In this document: positions 1 to 9,907 of the stretch, piece by piece
How positions within the stretch are numbered: position 1 is the stretch's first letter
How the letters are laid out: each line of letters opens with the position of its first letter
Assembly: GCF_900187305.1 (NCBI RefSeq)
Contig: NZ_LT906434.1
Coordinates: forward strand, 2,170,001 to 2,234,000
DNA from: Neisseria zoodegmatis
GTDB lineage: Bacteria > Pseudomonadota > Gammaproteobacteria > Burkholderiales > Neisseriaceae
DNA: 64,000 nucleotides
Reading direction: 5' to 3'
The notes under the pieces: generated by a model
What the model saw: the letters and a program-made list of their open reading frames with translations, nothing else
Told to the model about the DNA's origin: nothing
Databases searched by the model: none
Translations under genes and position numbers: made by a program

Positions 1-896
1 TTTTTGTCGCTTCTATGGCGGGGGTCGGTTTGTTCTACGCGCCCGGTTTGTTCTACGGCGAACACACCAACCTGACCATTATGGAATACTGGCGTTGGTG
101 GGTGGTGCACCTGTGGGTGGAAGGCTTCTTCGAAGTGTTTGCCACTGCCGCCTTGGCCTTTATCTTCTTCAACATGGGCTTGGTATCGCAACGTACCGCC
201 ACTGTAACCGCTTTGGTTTCCGCCAGCCTGTTTATGGTCGGCGGCGTGCCCGGCACGTTCCACCACCTGTATTTTTCAGGAACCACCACGCCCGTGATGG
301 CGGTGGGCGCATCGTTCTCCGCTTTGGAAGTGGTACCGCTGATTCTGCTGGGTCGCGAAGCTTATGAACATTGGTCTTATCAACACGCCTCTCCGTGGGC
401 AAAACGTCTGCGCTGGCCGCTGATGTGTTTCGTAGCCGTGGCATTCTGGAACATGGTCGGTGCCGGTGTGTTCGGCTTCCTGATTAACCCGCCGATTTCC
501 CTCTATTACCTGCAAGGCTTAAACACTACTGCGGTGCATGCTCATGCCGCCTTGTTCGGTGTGTATGGTTTCTTGGCACTGGGCTTCGTGCTGCTGGTTG
601 CCCGTTATATCAAACCGAATATCGAATTCAGCGAAAGCCTGATGACATGGGGATTCTGGCTGCTCAACGGCGGCTTGACGCTGATGATCATTACCAGCCT
701 GCTGCCCATCGGTGTGATTCAGTCTTATGCCAGCATCACCCAAGGTTTATGGTATGCCCGCAGCGAAGGCTTTATGCAGCAAGAGTTGCTCGATACTTTG
801 CGCTGGATTCGCACCGTTGCCGACTTAATCTTCATCGGCGGTGCGTGTTGCGTAGCGTGGCAGGCAACTAAAATGGTGTTCAGCCGCGATAAATAA
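1..896 (+). CDS. norB: Nitric oxide reductase, quinol-type (qNor), C-terminal part
   Basis: Inner-membrane enzyme that reduces NO to N2O with electrons from quinol. The reading frame is open from base 3, so the gene starts before the window and only about the last 297 residues are present. The fragment is made of hydrophobic helices. It holds the paired histidines of the FeB site (GTFHHLYFSG) and the HAHAALFG segment of heme-copper-oxidase-like NO reductases. The conserved glutamate of the NorB helix lies in SALEVVPLILLG. It is a typical Neisseria gene and serves in microaerobic denitrification and resistance to host NO. The promoter is outside the window. A DUS hairpin follows the stop codon. 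Confidence 0.93.
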   Translation, partial: FVASMAGVGLFYAPGLFYGEHTNLTIMEYWRWWVVHLWVEGFFEVFATAALAFIFFNMGLVSQRTATVTALVSASLFMVGGVPGTFHHLYFSGTTTPVMAVGASFSALEVVPLILLGREAYEHWSYQHASPWAKRLRWPLMCFVAVAFWNMVGAGVFGFLINPPISLYYLQGLNTTAVHAHAALFGVYGFLALGFVLLVARYIKPNIEFSESLMTWGFWLLNGGLTLMIITSLLPIGVIQSYASITQGLWYARSEGFMQQELLDTLRWIRTVADLIFIGGACCVAWQATKMVFSRDK

Positions 897-930
897 GGTG
901 TTGCTTTCATCAATATCGTCATGAAGCAAT

Positions 931-988
931 AAGGCCGTCTGAAAAAAGTTTTTAGCGAAGTTCGCAAAACTCACTTTCAGACGGCCTT
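931..988. terminator. DUS inverted repeat downstream of norB
   Basis: An AAGGCCGTCTGAAA arm and its complement TTTCAGACGGCCTT are separated by about 30 bases. Inverted DUS pairs are the usual Neisseria terminators. This one lies between the converging norB and ychJ genes. The long loop makes it weaker than the compact pairs elsewhere in the window. Confidence 0.6.
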
Positions 989-1130
989 TATCCGTTCAAA
1001 CACTTAACAAGCCCAACCATATATTGGTCAATAATCTGGAATCTCTTTTCCCTCTTCAATGCTTACCGCTGGCAAACTCATCGTAAACCCAACGAGGCCG
1101 TCTGAAAAAAGCTGTCTTCTATTCTTCCAC

Positions 1131-1643
1131 TTAAGACGTAAAAAACTGCCCGCAACACAGTTTGAATTTCTTGCCCGCCCCACACAAACAAGGCTGTTTC
1201 ATCGTCGGCAGCGGCACGGTCGGATCAATAAAATACCACCGCCCGTCAATATGAACAAAAGCCGACAGCTCATGATGTTGATGCCTCTGCCCGTTTGCAT
1301 CTTGCCAATGTGCCGTAAACTCTACCTGTGCATGCTTTTTGCCAACCAAGCGGTGGAAATGCACATCCAACCTCAGCCAATGGGTTTCGCTGCTCCATTG
1401 CCCAATTTCAACTTTGTTGAGTAACGACTGCTGTGCCGGAACGGTCGTCTCCACAATATAATCCACCAAATTAAACACATACGCACTATAACGTGAACGC
1501 ATCAAAGCTTCTGCCGTAGCAGGAAAGCGCTGGTGGACATGATAAGGTTTGCAGCAATCTTGATAAGCAAGTTTTGATTAGCAGCAACAAAGCCCTTCCC
1601 GTGCCTCACTCGGCTCAAACTTTTTCTGTTCGTTTTGTTTCAT
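1131..1643 (-). pseudogene. ychJ: YchJ-family (UPF0225) SEC-C metal-binding protein, in-frame stop
   Basis: Small cytosolic protein of the YchJ/UPF0225 family, with a zinc-binding SEC-C motif at each end and a middle domain of unknown function. The frame from the ATG at 1643 is continuous with the 124-residue open part that starts at 1505. TAA at 1580-1578 (codon 22) interrupts it inside the first Cys cluster: residues read LCCC, stop, SKLAYQDCC. The stop sits where a Gln codon would need one base change (CAA to TAA). The C-terminal motif CLCGAGKKFKLCCG and the middle signature LMRSRYSAYV are intact. Translation could restart at Met codons near 1505, giving a form without the first zinc site. 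It may be a recent pseudogene, a sequencing error, or a truncated functional protein. Confidence 0.75.
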
Positions 1644-1889
1644 TGACTGTCTCTTTTTAAATTGGTTACCGCATCAAAATCATGATTTTAATTATGTGAT
1701 TTCTGATTCTGCCCTCTACCGAGCGTCTCACAAAAACTCTGTAATCTCTAGGATTTTCTGCAATTTAACTACTCAAGACTTTTACCAGCTTTTCATCCGA
1801 CATGAGGCAGTCTGAAAAATACTTCTACCATTTGATAACTTATAGCTACGATTTTCATATCATTCCCCATGTTCATCAAATAAAAACCA

Positions 1890-1920
1890 AAACGCCGTCT
1901 GAACTTTTCAGACGGCGTTT
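1890..1920 (-). terminator. DUS-type hairpin ending the type I secretion operon
   Basis: Compact inverted repeat AACGCCGTCTGAA / TTCAGACGGCGTT with a 4-base loop, just past the hlyD stop. Its outer bases are AC rather than the usual AG. It should end the tolC-ABC-hlyD transcript. Confidence 0.75.
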
Positions 1921-1932
1921 CAAACGTTTTCA

Positions 1933-3162
1933 TTAACGCTCGCGCAGCGCTTGTTTCATACGGGTAATCGGTTTGATAAGGTATTGGAAAACAGTTTTTT
2001 CACCGGTTTTCACATCTACGGTTGCCACCATACCCGGAATAATCGGCAGCTCTTTACCGTTTCGGTCTTTCAAACTGTTGCTGTCTGTTTGTACCAAAAT
2101 GCGGTAATACACCTGATTGGGGTCGAGTTTCAAATCATTCGCACGAGCCTGATTGCTGCTGCTTACCGTATCGGGACTGATCAAGGTTACCTTGCCGTCC
2201 AAGCCGCCATAAATCGCGTAATCATAAGCGCTGACTTTCACCACGGCAGGCAAACCCGGGCGCATAAAGGCAACGTCTTGCGGACGGATATAGGCTTCCA
2301 CAAGCAATTTGTCGTCCAAAGGTACAATCTGCAAAATGTCTTGGCCAACATTCACTACACCGCCCACAGTATTGATCTGAATATTCTTCACGATACCGCG
2401 CATGGGCGAGCGGATTTGCGAACGTTCCACAGGGTCTGCACGCATCGCCATATTTTCTTTGGCTTGAGCCAACTCTGATTCTGCCTGCACCAATTCGTTA
2501 TTGGCATCAGCCATATAACGGTTTTTACGCTCGGCAATCTGCAAGGCCAAATCGCTAGACTCCCTGCGCATTCTCAACAATTCCACTTCCGACACCACAC
2601 CTTGGGCAACCATCGGCGCAGTGATGCTGATTTCCTTATCAAGCGTTGCCTTGCTGATGCTCAGATTGTGAATCGCTTCAGTCACGGAACGGCGGCGCGC
2701 CATAAATGCAGCATGTTCGCGCTGTTTCAATTCGTCGCTGATTCCCTGTGGAAAGTTCAAATTGGTACCGTAAGCCTCCGCCTTCAATCTGGCAATCATG
2801 GCTTCCAAGTTTTGAACTTTGGCTTCGCTTTCACGCAAAATGGCGGAACTACGGGTATCGTCGAGCTTCAGCAATACCTGATCTTTCTCAACGATATCGC
2901 CTTCTTTTACCAGCATTTCCGTAATGATCCCCGGATCAAGGCTTTGCACTACTTGCTCGCGACTGCTGGGAATCACATTACCTTGCCCGCGGGTTACTTC
3001 TTCAATCGGGCTGTTGTAAGCCCAAATGACAAACACCACCAAAAATACGAAAAACAGAATGATGACCCAAAACTGCCCACTGTGTTTTTCTTTCTGCAAA
3101 GCGGCATTAAGATCATTTACCAACGCCAAGTCTTTGGATTTAATATTGTTTTCGCTACTCAT
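1933..3162 (-). CDS. HlyD-family type I secretion adaptor (membrane fusion protein)
   Basis: Periplasmic adaptor linking the inner-membrane ABC exporter to the TolC channel. I place the start at Met 3162 (409 residues), because the upstream frame runs through a DUS and the protein then begins MSSENNIKSKD. A short cytosolic tail is followed by one membrane helix (FWVIILFFVFLVVFVIW, about residues 31-49). Next come a lipoyl-like half, a long coiled coil (about 80-240) and a beta-barrel C-terminus, the order usual for HlyD/LapC. It is last in a three-gene minus-strand operon, 94 bases after the ABC gene, and a DUS hairpin follows. The substrate is unknown; no RTX or large adhesin gene is in the window. 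Confidence 0.9.
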   Translation of the reverse strand: MSSENNIKSKDLALVNDLNAALQKEKHSGQFWVIILFFVFLVVFVIWAYNSPIEEVTRGQGNVIPSSREQVVQSLDPGIITEMLVKEGDIVEKDQVLLKLDDTRSSAILRESEAKVQNLEAMIARLKAEAYGTNLNFPQGISDELKQREHAAFMARRRSVTEAIHNLSISKATLDKEISITAPMVAQGVVSEVELLRMRRESSDLALQIAERKNRYMADANNELVQAESELAQAKENMAMRADPVERSQIRSPMRGIVKNIQINTVGGVVNVGQDILQIVPLDDKLLVEAYIRPQDVAFMRPGLPAVVKVSAYDYAIYGGLDGKVTLISPDTVSSSNQARANDLKLDPNQVYYRILVQTDSNSLKDRNGKELPIIPGMVATVDVKTGEKTVFQYLIKPITRMKQALRER

Positions 3163-3256
3163 AATGAAAGTTACACCTTTACGGTTTGTTATAGGCCGTC
3201 TGAAACAGACCGGCATTATTTATCATATTTAATCTTTATCAAATCAACAGCTTCAA

Positions 3257-5407
3257 TTAAGCCGCAGATTCAAGCTGTTTGTCGGTTTTGTTTTCACTCT
3301 GCATCAGCTTCTGTAATACCAAATCACGCGGGCCGTCCATAACGATTTTACCGTTATCCATCACGATAATACGGTTCACAATCTGCAATACTTGAGGACG
3401 GTGGGTAACCACAATCATCGTGCGGTCTTTACCCCATTGTGCAACCGCATTTAAAGCCATGCGCTCAGTAGCCTGATCCAAACCGGTAGTCGGTTCATCC
3501 AACAACACGACTCTCGGGTTTCTTAAAGTCATACGCGCCAAAGCAATAATTTGTTTTTGACCGCCCGACAATCCCAAACCGTCTTCGCCCAAAGGCATAT
3601 CCAGGCCTCTAGGATGGCTGCGGATAATGCGGTCTAATCCAAAGCGTTTCAAAGCAATCAACAAATCCTGATCGCTCGAATAGCCGTCGGTTCGAGCCAA
3701 GTCCATGTTTTCACGCAAAGTACCCAAGAACAAACGGGGAGATTGGCTCAACAATACAACCTGATTACGCAGGAAATTCGGATCAAGCTGGCGCATATCT
3801 ACGCCATCCAGCATAACGCTACCTTTCTCGGTATCGTACAAGCCGCTGGCCAATTTCAGCATGGTACTTTTACCGCTGCCGATACGGCCGAGAATACCCA
3901 CTTTCTCACCCGGTCTGATGTTGAGGCGCAAATCAGTTACCGCTGCATTACCTTCTTGCTGGTATTTGAAAGAAACATTCTCAAAAGTGATATTACCTTG
4001 CACATGATCCAAAGTAATGTACTGGCGCTCGGGGCTGCGCTCAATCGGGCGCTCTACGATATTATTCACACCTTCCAAAGCAAGTTTGGCTTGCTGGAAA
4101 CGGGTAGCCAACCCTGCAATCTGAGCCAAAGGCGCCAATGCACGACCCGACAAGATAACCGATGCAATCAAAGCACCCATCGTAATCCGTTCGGAAGGAT
4201 TATCGGCATGTATCAAATAGGTTCCCAGCAAAACCAAAAATACTGTGTTCAACTGTTGCATACCGGTTGCAAAGTTAATCATGAAATTACTGGTATCTTT
4301 TACCTTGATAGAAGAAGCCGATGTTTTGGCCGTGTACTCATCCCAACGCTGTTGCGCCCAAGAAGTAGCATTGTTGGTTTTCAGCGTTTCAATACCTTCA
4401 ATAGCCTCAACTGCCAAACCGGAACGTTGAGAAGATTCTTTCATTGACTCATTGATGTGACGCGAAAGAGGACGCTGCACCAATAAACCGACGATAACCA
4501 CGATAGGAATAATGGTTAACGGCACCAAAGCCAATTTTCCACCTACTATTCCGATCACCGTAATAAACAGCAATAAAAACGGCAAATCCACAAGGGTCAA
4601 CAAGCTCGCACTCGTCATGAACTCCCGAACAGATTCAAACTCACGCAGATTATTGGCATAAGAACCCGACGAAGCAGGACGATCTGCCAAACGCAACGCC
4701 ATAACCCGTCTGAACAATGCTGAGCTAATAATCAAATCGGCTTTTTTACCTGCAATGTCAGTCAAATGACCACGAATCATTTTAGCGGCAAATTCAAACG
4801 TAATCGCCAAGACAACGCCGATGCTCAACACCCATAATGTTTCATAAGCTTGGTTCGGAATAACGCGGTCATAAACATTCATCACGTAAAGGGAGCTGAC
4901 CAAAGCTAAAAAATTAATGATAAATGTTGCCAGAATAACTTGGTAATAGTAGCTTCTAAAACGCCAAATAACTTTCCAAAACCATGATTTCGGTAAATGA
5001 TATTCCGGCAAATCAGAACGCATGTCCGAAACCATTTTAGGCTTGATAAACCAACAATAGCCTAAATAGAGAATCGCAAGCTGTTCATGATCCAATACTT
5101 GAGCCAAACCATCAGATTGACGGACATGGTATTTTCTGTCTTTTCCTGCGCCTTCAATTTGCGTTACTACTGCCGCTTCTTCATTATGAAGAATAAGCAC
5201 TACGGGTACAGCCAAAGAAGGAATCTCTTCCAAACTACGTTTTGAGAGCGTATTCTCAAAACCGTGGCTTCTCAGCACCTCAGAAAGAGAATGAAAATTG
5301 ACATTAAGTTTTTTATCCCTCACCACTTCTGCAGAAAGCGCCGCTTCAGAAACAGGCACGCCCAACAGACGGGTAGCCAAAGCAATGTGTTCGATAATGG
5401 ATTTCAT
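3257..5407 (-). CDS. Type I secretion ABC transporter with inactive C39-like N-terminal domain (LapB/RtxB type)
   Basis: Fused permease and ATPase (716 residues) that exports a protein substrate through TolC. Residues 1-140 form a C39-like domain without the Cys needed for peptidase activity, so it should recognise rather than cleave the substrate, as in RTX and LapB systems. Transmembrane helices follow at about 155-430. The ATPase domain has Walker A GRIGSGKST (about 507-515), signature LSGGQ (about 614), Walker B VVLLDEP and the H-loop THRP. It lies 38 bases after the TolC gene. An exporter for a bacteriocin with a leader peptide is unlikely because the catalytic Cys is absent. Confidence 0.92.
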   Translation of the reverse strand: MKSIIEHIALATRLLGVPVSEAALSAEVVRDKKLNVNFHSLSEVLRSHGFENTLSKRSLEEIPSLAVPVVLILHNEEAAVVTQIEGAGKDRKYHVRQSDGLAQVLDHEQLAILYLGYCWFIKPKMVSDMRSDLPEYHLPKSWFWKVIWRFRSYYYQVILATFIINFLALVSSLYVMNVYDRVIPNQAYETLWVLSIGVVLAITFEFAAKMIRGHLTDIAGKKADLIISSALFRRVMALRLADRPASSGSYANNLREFESVREFMTSASLLTLVDLPFLLLFITVIGIVGGKLALVPLTIIPIVVIVGLLVQRPLSRHINESMKESSQRSGLAVEAIEGIETLKTNNATSWAQQRWDEYTAKTSASSIKVKDTSNFMINFATGMQQLNTVFLVLLGTYLIHADNPSERITMGALIASVILSGRALAPLAQIAGLATRFQQAKLALEGVNNIVERPIERSPERQYITLDHVQGNITFENVSFKYQQEGNAAVTDLRLNIRPGEKVGILGRIGSGKSTMLKLASGLYDTEKGSVMLDGVDMRQLDPNFLRNQVVLLSQSPRLFLGTLRENMDLARTDGYSSDQDLLIALKRFGLDRIIRSHPRGLDMPLGEDGLGLSGGQKQIIALARMTLRNPRVVLLDEPTTGLDQATERMALNAVAQWGKDRTMIVVTHRPQVLQIVNRIIVMDNGKIVMDGPRDLVLQKLMQSENKTDKQLESAA

Positions 5408-5445
5408 GGTAATGTTTTCACGTAAATGATTTATTAACTTTTAAT

Positions 5446-6714
5446 TTAACGGCTTATACCTGCCCAATTGGCAACTTGCGATTGAGAAACCAAATATTCC
5501 AAAGCTGCATCTCTAAAATCGTTGCGGGCATTCACATTTTCCTGCTCAATATTTGCCAACTCATTATATGCACCCAAAACATCTGTTAATGTGCGCCGCG
5601 CTATCTTAAACTGCAGCTCATACGACTTCACAACTTCCTTTTGAGCCTCAATATGCTGAGCAGTAATATCAGCCCTTTGTTCACTTTGAGCCATATCAAT
5701 CTCTGCCGTACGGGCTTTTTCTGTTACTTCTCTTAATATCTGCTCTGATTTAGATTCTGCGGCAATCAAAGCTTGGGCATTTTTTTCTACATTATGTCTG
5801 GAAGCCATATCTAAAACGTTCCAAGACAAGTTCAGATACAGCTCTTTAGTATCTTGCGTTGCCGTACCTTCAAGATTAATAGCCGGCAATCGGGCTGCTT
5901 TGGTTACGTCCAGCTCGGCTTTTACGCTTTCACGTTCAGCTTGCTGCGCCAAGTAGGAAAGATTTAATCCTTTGTCTTGGCTATTAAATTTCTTAACCAA
6001 TGTAACAGCAGAATCATTTAGAAAAGGATCTTTCAAATCTTTTGGTGATATAGGCGCAGAAGTATATTTAGCCAATCTGCTTAGAGCTATTTCCATAGTT
6101 CTTTGCAGTTGGGACATTGAAGTTTGCACTTGAAGTTGGCGGGATCGCGCTTCTACCAGCTCGGATCTGCGCCCTCCATCATATTGAACAATAACACTGA
6201 GATCTTTTAAGAGATTGTTATGCCTATTTAAACTTTTACGGTTTACTTCCAAAGACTCTTTTGCACGCAACGCAGTAAGGTATAGTTTGCCGATTTCACT
6301 ACCCAACTGCTCCTGAGTCTCGAAATATTTATGACCATAATAAATTTCTTTATTTTTATCACGTCTAACCGCAGCTTGTATTCCTCCCCAAGAATAAATA
6401 TTCAGCGAACCTCTAACACCTAACCCGCTGTCTCGATCATTGCTGCTGTGCTTGTGTTTTTGTTTAATCATCTGAGTACCCGTAAGTGCCAAAACAGGAT
6501 AATGCCCGGCACGGGTAGCTCTAGTTATACTTTGAGCTGCACGCTCGTTGGCCTTCGCTTCCAACAGGGCGGGATCTGAAACTAATGACTTCTTCAAAAT
6601 AGTTTTCAGCCCCTCTGCAGAAGCAGGTTGCAGAGCGAAAAACATTAACATTGGAATAACTGACAAAACCGTCAGTTTTTGAGGCAAGAGTAGCGAAGGC
6701 TTATTATTTTTCAT
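5446..6714 (-). CDS. TolC-family outer-membrane channel of the type I secretion operon
   Basis: Outer-membrane trimeric efflux/secretion channel (422 residues). An N-terminal signal peptide ends near ALQPASAEG. The mature part starts with the typical LKKSLVSDPALLEAKANERAA helix and shows the two-fold repeat of long alpha-helices seen in TolC. It also has the conserved late segment FKIARRTLTDVLGAYNEL. It is the first gene of the operon, so it is dedicated to this exporter and is probably of the LapE/AggA type. The coding sequence is more AT-rich than the gene blocks around 12-30 kb. I see no convincing ribosome site before the ATG. Confidence 0.9.
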   Translation of the reverse strand: MKNNKPSLLLPQKLTVLSVIPMLMFFALQPASAEGLKTILKKSLVSDPALLEAKANERAAQSITRATRAGHYPVLALTGTQMIKQKHKHSSNDRDSGLGVRGSLNIYSWGGIQAAVRRDKNKEIYYGHKYFETQEQLGSEIGKLYLTALRAKESLEVNRKSLNRHNNLLKDLSVIVQYDGGRRSELVEARSRQLQVQTSMSQLQRTMEIALSRLAKYTSAPISPKDLKDPFLNDSAVTLVKKFNSQDKGLNLSYLAQQAERESVKAELDVTKAARLPAINLEGTATQDTKELYLNLSWNVLDMASRHNVEKNAQALIAAESKSEQILREVTEKARTAEIDMAQSEQRADITAQHIEAQKEVVKSYELQFKIARRTLTDVLGAYNELANIEQENVNARNDFRDAALEYLVSQSQVANWAGISR

Positions 6715-6968
6715 TTTTTAAATCATCGTAATGTCTGAGCATTTACTGCATTTAAGCAAATAAAATCATTCCAATTTCGGAACTAATACTAACTTTGTTA
6801 GCATAACACCATATTTAACATTTCTCAGCAACTCTAAGATAAAAGGTAGGTAAAGAACACCCAAAGTACACAATATTTGAAATATTAACTTTATTTATAA
6901 TAAAATTTAGCAACAAAAGATAACAGCATTTCTAATCTCTTTTTTTGCAGCCCTACTTTTTTAGCTAT
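6715..6968. other. AT-rich upstream region of the type I secretion operon
   Basis: About 250 very AT-rich bases between the tolC-type start and the rplY terminator. The promoter of the secretion operon must lie here, but I could not pick one convincing -35/-10 pair. No ORF with coding character and no DUS was seen. Confidence 0.4.
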
Positions 6969-7004
6969 AAAAAATCCCACAGCAAACCAACTGTGGGATT
7001 TTTT
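6969..7004 (-). terminator. Rho-independent terminator after rplY
   Basis: Perfect 14 bp stem AAAAAATCCCACAG / CTGTGGGATTTTTT with an 8-base loop, ending in a T-run in the minus direction, directly after the rplY stop. This is a classical hairpin, not DUS-derived. Confidence 0.9.
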
Positions 7005-7017
7005 ATTATCATTATTC

Positions 7018-7590
7018 TCAGCGTTTTTTACCGGTAACGGTAGCAACTGCCAAGTTAGCATTACGTTTCAAGGCAACGCTTTCAACGCCTTCAGGAAGCT
7101 TGATGTCAGACAGATGGAGAATATCACCCGCTACTACATTACCGCAATCCAATTCCAATGCAGCAGGAATATCTTTAGGCAAGGCAATAACTTCTACGGT
7201 AGTGTTGAGCAATGAAACTCGACCACCTTGTAATTTAACAGCTTGTGAAGTTTCTGCATTTACTACGTGCAAAGGTACACGGATACGCAAAGGTTTAGCA
7301 GCATCAACTACTTGGAAGTCGATATGTTGAACTTCTTGACGGAACGGGTGAATTTGGAAATCGCGTACGATCACGTCTTGAGTTTTACCATCAAGGGTCA
7401 ATTTGATTAAAGCAGTGTGGAAAGATTCTTTTTCCAAAGCATAGAACACGGTTTTGTGATCAACTGCAATGGCAACCGGCTCTTGATTTTCACCGTACAA
7501 TACAGCGGGGGTTTTACCTTCGCGACGCAGGCGGCGGCTCGCACCAGTGCCCTGTGCTTCGCGAACGGTAGCTTGAATTTCGTATGACAT
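7018..7590 (-). CDS. rplY: 50S ribosomal protein L25 (Ctc/TL5 type)
   Basis: Binds 5S rRNA in the large ribosomal subunit. At 190 residues it is the longer Ctc/TL5 form, with an N-terminal L25 beta-barrel (about 1-95, including [18 protein letters not shown]) and a C-terminal beta domain (about 100-185). The ATG is preceded by a GGAG site. It is the last gene of the lolB-ispE-prs-rplY block, 67 bases after prs, a pairing common in betaproteobacteria. Confidence 0.96.
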   Translation of the reverse strand: MSYEIQATVREAQGTGASRRLRREGKTPAVLYGENQEPVAIAVDHKTVFYALEKESFHTALIKLTLDGKTQDVIVRDFQIHPFRQEVQHIDFQVVDAAKPLRIRVPLHVVNAETSQAVKLQGGRVSLLNTTVEVIALPKDIPAALELDCGNVVAGDILHLSDIKLPEGVESVALKRNANLAVATVTGKKR

Positions 7591-7657
7591 AATTTAAAAC
7601 TCCAAAATAAATAAAATTAACTGCGCTCAGCCGCGACCAGCTTACTAGCAGCTCACA

Positions 7658-8644
7658 TTAAGGCAGAAATACACTGCCGTTAGTTAACACATCTTCATTG
7701 AAAAGATATGAAACAGATTCTTCATTACTGATGCGTCGAACAGTTTCCGCCAACAATCCAGCAATAGTTACCTGACGGATACGTTCACATTTTTGTGCAG
7801 ACTCCGATAAAGGAATCGTGTCGGTAACAACCACTTGGTCTATATCGGAAGAGTCGATACGGGACACCGCCTCACCTGAAAATACAGGATGCGTTGCATA
7901 AGCCAGTACTCTTGATGCACCTCGCTCTTTCAGAGCAGAAGCAGCTTTACACAAGGTATTGGCCGTATCAATCATATCATCAACAATCAGACAAGTGCGG
8001 TCTTGAATATCTCCGATAATATTCATCACTTCAGCCACATTTGCTTTAGGACGGCGTTTATCGATAATGGCCAAATCGGCATTCAATACTTTGGCTACTG
8101 CCCGGGCACGCACGACACCGCCGATATCGGGACTTACCACGGTCAGATTATCGATACGCTGACGTTGAATATCATTAATCAAAATCGGCGTGGCATAGAT
8201 ATTATCAACGGGAATATCAAAAAAGCCTTGGATTTGGTCGGCATGCAAGTCAACCGTCAGTACGCGGTCGATACCTGCCGAGTAGAGCATATTCGCCACC
8301 AATTTGGCGGAAATCGGAACGCGCACGGAACGGGGGCGTCGATCCTGGCGGGCATAACCGAAATAAGGGATAGCTGCTGTAATACGACCGGCTGATGCAC
8401 GTTTCAAAGCATCGGCCATGGTCAGAATTTCCATCAAATTATCGTTGGTAGGCGCACAGGTAGGCTGAAGAATAAATACGTCTCTACCGCGCACATTTTC
8501 CAGAAGTTCTATGGCTACTTCTCCGTCTGAAAACTTGCTGACGGAGGCATTTCCCAAGGAAATATCTAGATGTTTAACCACTTTTTGAGCCAATTCCGGA
8601 TTGGCATTACCGGTAAAAACCATCAAACTGTCATATGCAGCCAT
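7658..8644 (-). CDS. prs: Ribose-phosphate pyrophosphokinase (PRPP synthetase)
   Basis: Makes PRPP from ribose 5-phosphate and ATP, feeding purine, pyrimidine, His, Trp and NAD synthesis in the cytosol. I chose Met 8644 ([12 protein letters not shown], 328 residues), preceded by AGGTGATGAAGAT; the longer frame to 8692 adds 16 residues that the family lacks. Visible motifs are the ribose-5-phosphate/Mg site [12 protein letters not shown], the flexible loop [10 protein letters not shown] and the PRPP-binding loop [12 protein letters not shown]. It follows two tRNA-Gln genes and precedes rplY. A single DUS and the tRNA terminator lie in the gap upstream, so it may also have its own promoter there. 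Confidence 0.97.
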   Translation of the reverse strand: MAAYDSLMVFTGNANPELAQKVVKHLDISLGNASVSKFSDGEVAIELLENVRGRDVFILQPTCAPTNDNLMEILTMADALKRASAGRITAAIPYFGYARQDRRPRSVRVPISAKLVANMLYSAGIDRVLTVDLHADQIQGFFDIPVDNIYATPILINDIQRQRIDNLTVVSPDIGGVVRARAVAKVLNADLAIIDKRRPKANVAEVMNIIGDIQDRTCLIVDDMIDTANTLCKAASALKERGASRVLAYATHPVFSGEAVSRIDSSDIDQVVVTDTIPLSESAQKCERIRQVTIAGLLAETVRRISNEESVSYLFNEDVLTNGSVFLP

Positions 8645-8820
8645 ATCTTCATCACCTGGATTTATATTGGGGTTGTGCTCGGAAAACATCATTGCTTCCT
8701 TCTGCCGTTGGCCTAAAGACCGGAGCCGCCATTATACGCTCCAACTGCCAACCATCAAAGCCCCTTCTTCACTTAATTGATTATCTTTCAGACGGCCTCT
8801 TTAAGACCTTCTGACAACGT

Positions 8821-8852
8821 AAAAAGCGTGCAAGTAAACTCACACGCTTTTT
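8821..8852 (-). terminator. Terminator after the tRNA-Gln pair
   Basis: Stem AAAAAGCGTG / CACGCTTTTT with a 12-base loop, read as hairpin plus T-run on the minus strand directly 3' of the second tRNA-Gln. Confidence 0.8.
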
Positions 8853-8855
8853 AAC

Positions 8856-8931
8856 TGGCTGGGGAGGAAGGATTCGAACCTTCGCATGCTGGAATCAAAA
8901 TCCAGTGTCTTAACCACTTGACGACTCCCCA
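8856..8931 (-). tRNA. tRNA-Gln (TTG), copy 2
   Basis: A 76-base cloverleaf with encoded CCA. The acceptor stem is TGGGGAG/CTCCCCA, and the anticodon stem CTGGA/TCCAG encloses a loop with anticodon TTG. It carries the T-loop TTCGAAT. It appears identical to the upstream copy at 8941-9016. Confidence 0.96.
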
Positions 8932-8940
8932 ATAAGGGCT

Positions 8941-9016
8941 TGGCTGGGGAGGAAGGATTCGAACCTTCGCATGCTGGAATCAAAATCCAGTGTCTTAACC
9001 ACTTGACGACTCCCCA
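8941..9016 (-). tRNA. tRNA-Gln (TTG), copy 1
   Basis: Same 76-base structure and sequence as the copy at 8856-8931, separated by 9 bases. It starts 9 bases after the ispE stop, so both tRNAs are probably processed from the lolB-ispE transcript. Confidence 0.96.
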
Positions 9017-9025
9017 ACACTTCAA

Positions 9026-9886
9026 TCAACTTTTAGCTACAAATAACGGGTGAATATCGAGACTTTTCACACAATATGATTCATAGCATTTTGGAATTTC
9101 CTGCAAAGCGGCTAATGCTTCTTGCTCATTATCGAAAGCCAAAAATAAACAAGCTCCGGAACCAGTCATTAAGGGCTTGCCTATTTTTTCAAGCATTTTA
9201 TGAGCCTTACTTACTTCGGGATATTCCTGAAATACAACCGCTTGCATATCATTTCTAAAAGGCTGCAGCGATTGGAAAGTCGGCATTATGCTGGGTTCGG
9301 AATCACGTGTCAAGTGCTCGTTTGAAAAAATCACAACCGTGCTGACGTGAACAGGCGGCTTCACTACAACAAACCATTGTTGCGGAAGATCAATCTGTGT
9401 GAGCTGCTCGCCTATGCCTTTTGCAAACGCATTGCGTCCAAAAATAAAAAACGGTACATCCGCCCCAAGTTTAACGCCTATGCCGATTAATTCCTGAGTA
9501 GATAAGCCGCAACCCCACAACCGGTTTAACGCGATCAAAACAGTAGCTGCATCGGAACTTCCGCCGCCTAAACCGCCGCCCATCGGAATGCGTTTTTCCA
9601 GCCAGATATCCACACCTTGAAGGCCGTCTGAAAAAGGCTGCAATGCGGCTGCGGCACGACAGGTCAAATCTGCTTCGGGAGGCACATCCGGCAAAGGGGT
9701 ATGTAAAATGATTTGCCCGTCGTTGCGCGGGGCGAGATAAACCGTGTCCTGCAAATCAATCAAGCAGAAAATGGTTTCCAGATTGTGATATCCGTCTTCC
9801 CTACGTCCGGTAATACGCAAATCCAAATTCAGTTTGGCGGGCGCAGGATATGCTTGGGCATGATCCGGAATGGCTGTTTGGCTCAT
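9026..9886 (-). CDS. ispE: 4-diphosphocytidyl-2-C-methyl-D-erythritol kinase
   Basis: GHMP-family kinase that phosphorylates CDP-methylerythritol in the MEP isoprenoid pathway (286 residues). The N-terminal substrate site is [10 protein letters not shown] with Lys18. The glycine-rich ATP loop [14 protein letters not shown] lies at about 101-114, and KLGADVPF carries the catalytic Asp. It is 21 bases after lolB and just before the tRNA-Gln genes, which matches the conserved lolB-ispE-prs order. A DUS lies inside the gene near 9620. Confidence 0.97.
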   Translation of the reverse strand: MSQTAIPDHAQAYPAPAKLNLDLRITGRREDGYHNLETIFCLIDLQDTVYLAPRNDGQIILHTPLPDVPPEADLTCRAAAALQPFSDGLQGVDIWLEKRIPMGGGLGGGSSDAATVLIALNRLWGCGLSTQELIGIGVKLGADVPFFIFGRNAFAKGIGEQLTQIDLPQQWFVVVKPPVHVSTVVIFSNEHLTRDSEPSIMPTFQSLQPFRNDMQAVVFQEYPEVSKAHKMLEKIGKPLMTGSGACLFLAFDNEQEALAALQEIPKCYESYCVKSLDIHPLFVAKS

Positions 9887-9907
9887 GTTATTCCTTCACT
9901 GCCTGAA

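Noticed and set aside
931..988. Could the DUS inverted repeats be a CRISPR array?
   Set aside because: The repeats are scattered singly or in pairs through the window, vary in spacing, and no cas gene is present. They are uptake sequences.
8840..9025. Open frame with two similar halves on the minus strand
   Set aside because: It is the translation of the two tandem tRNA-Gln genes, not a protein.
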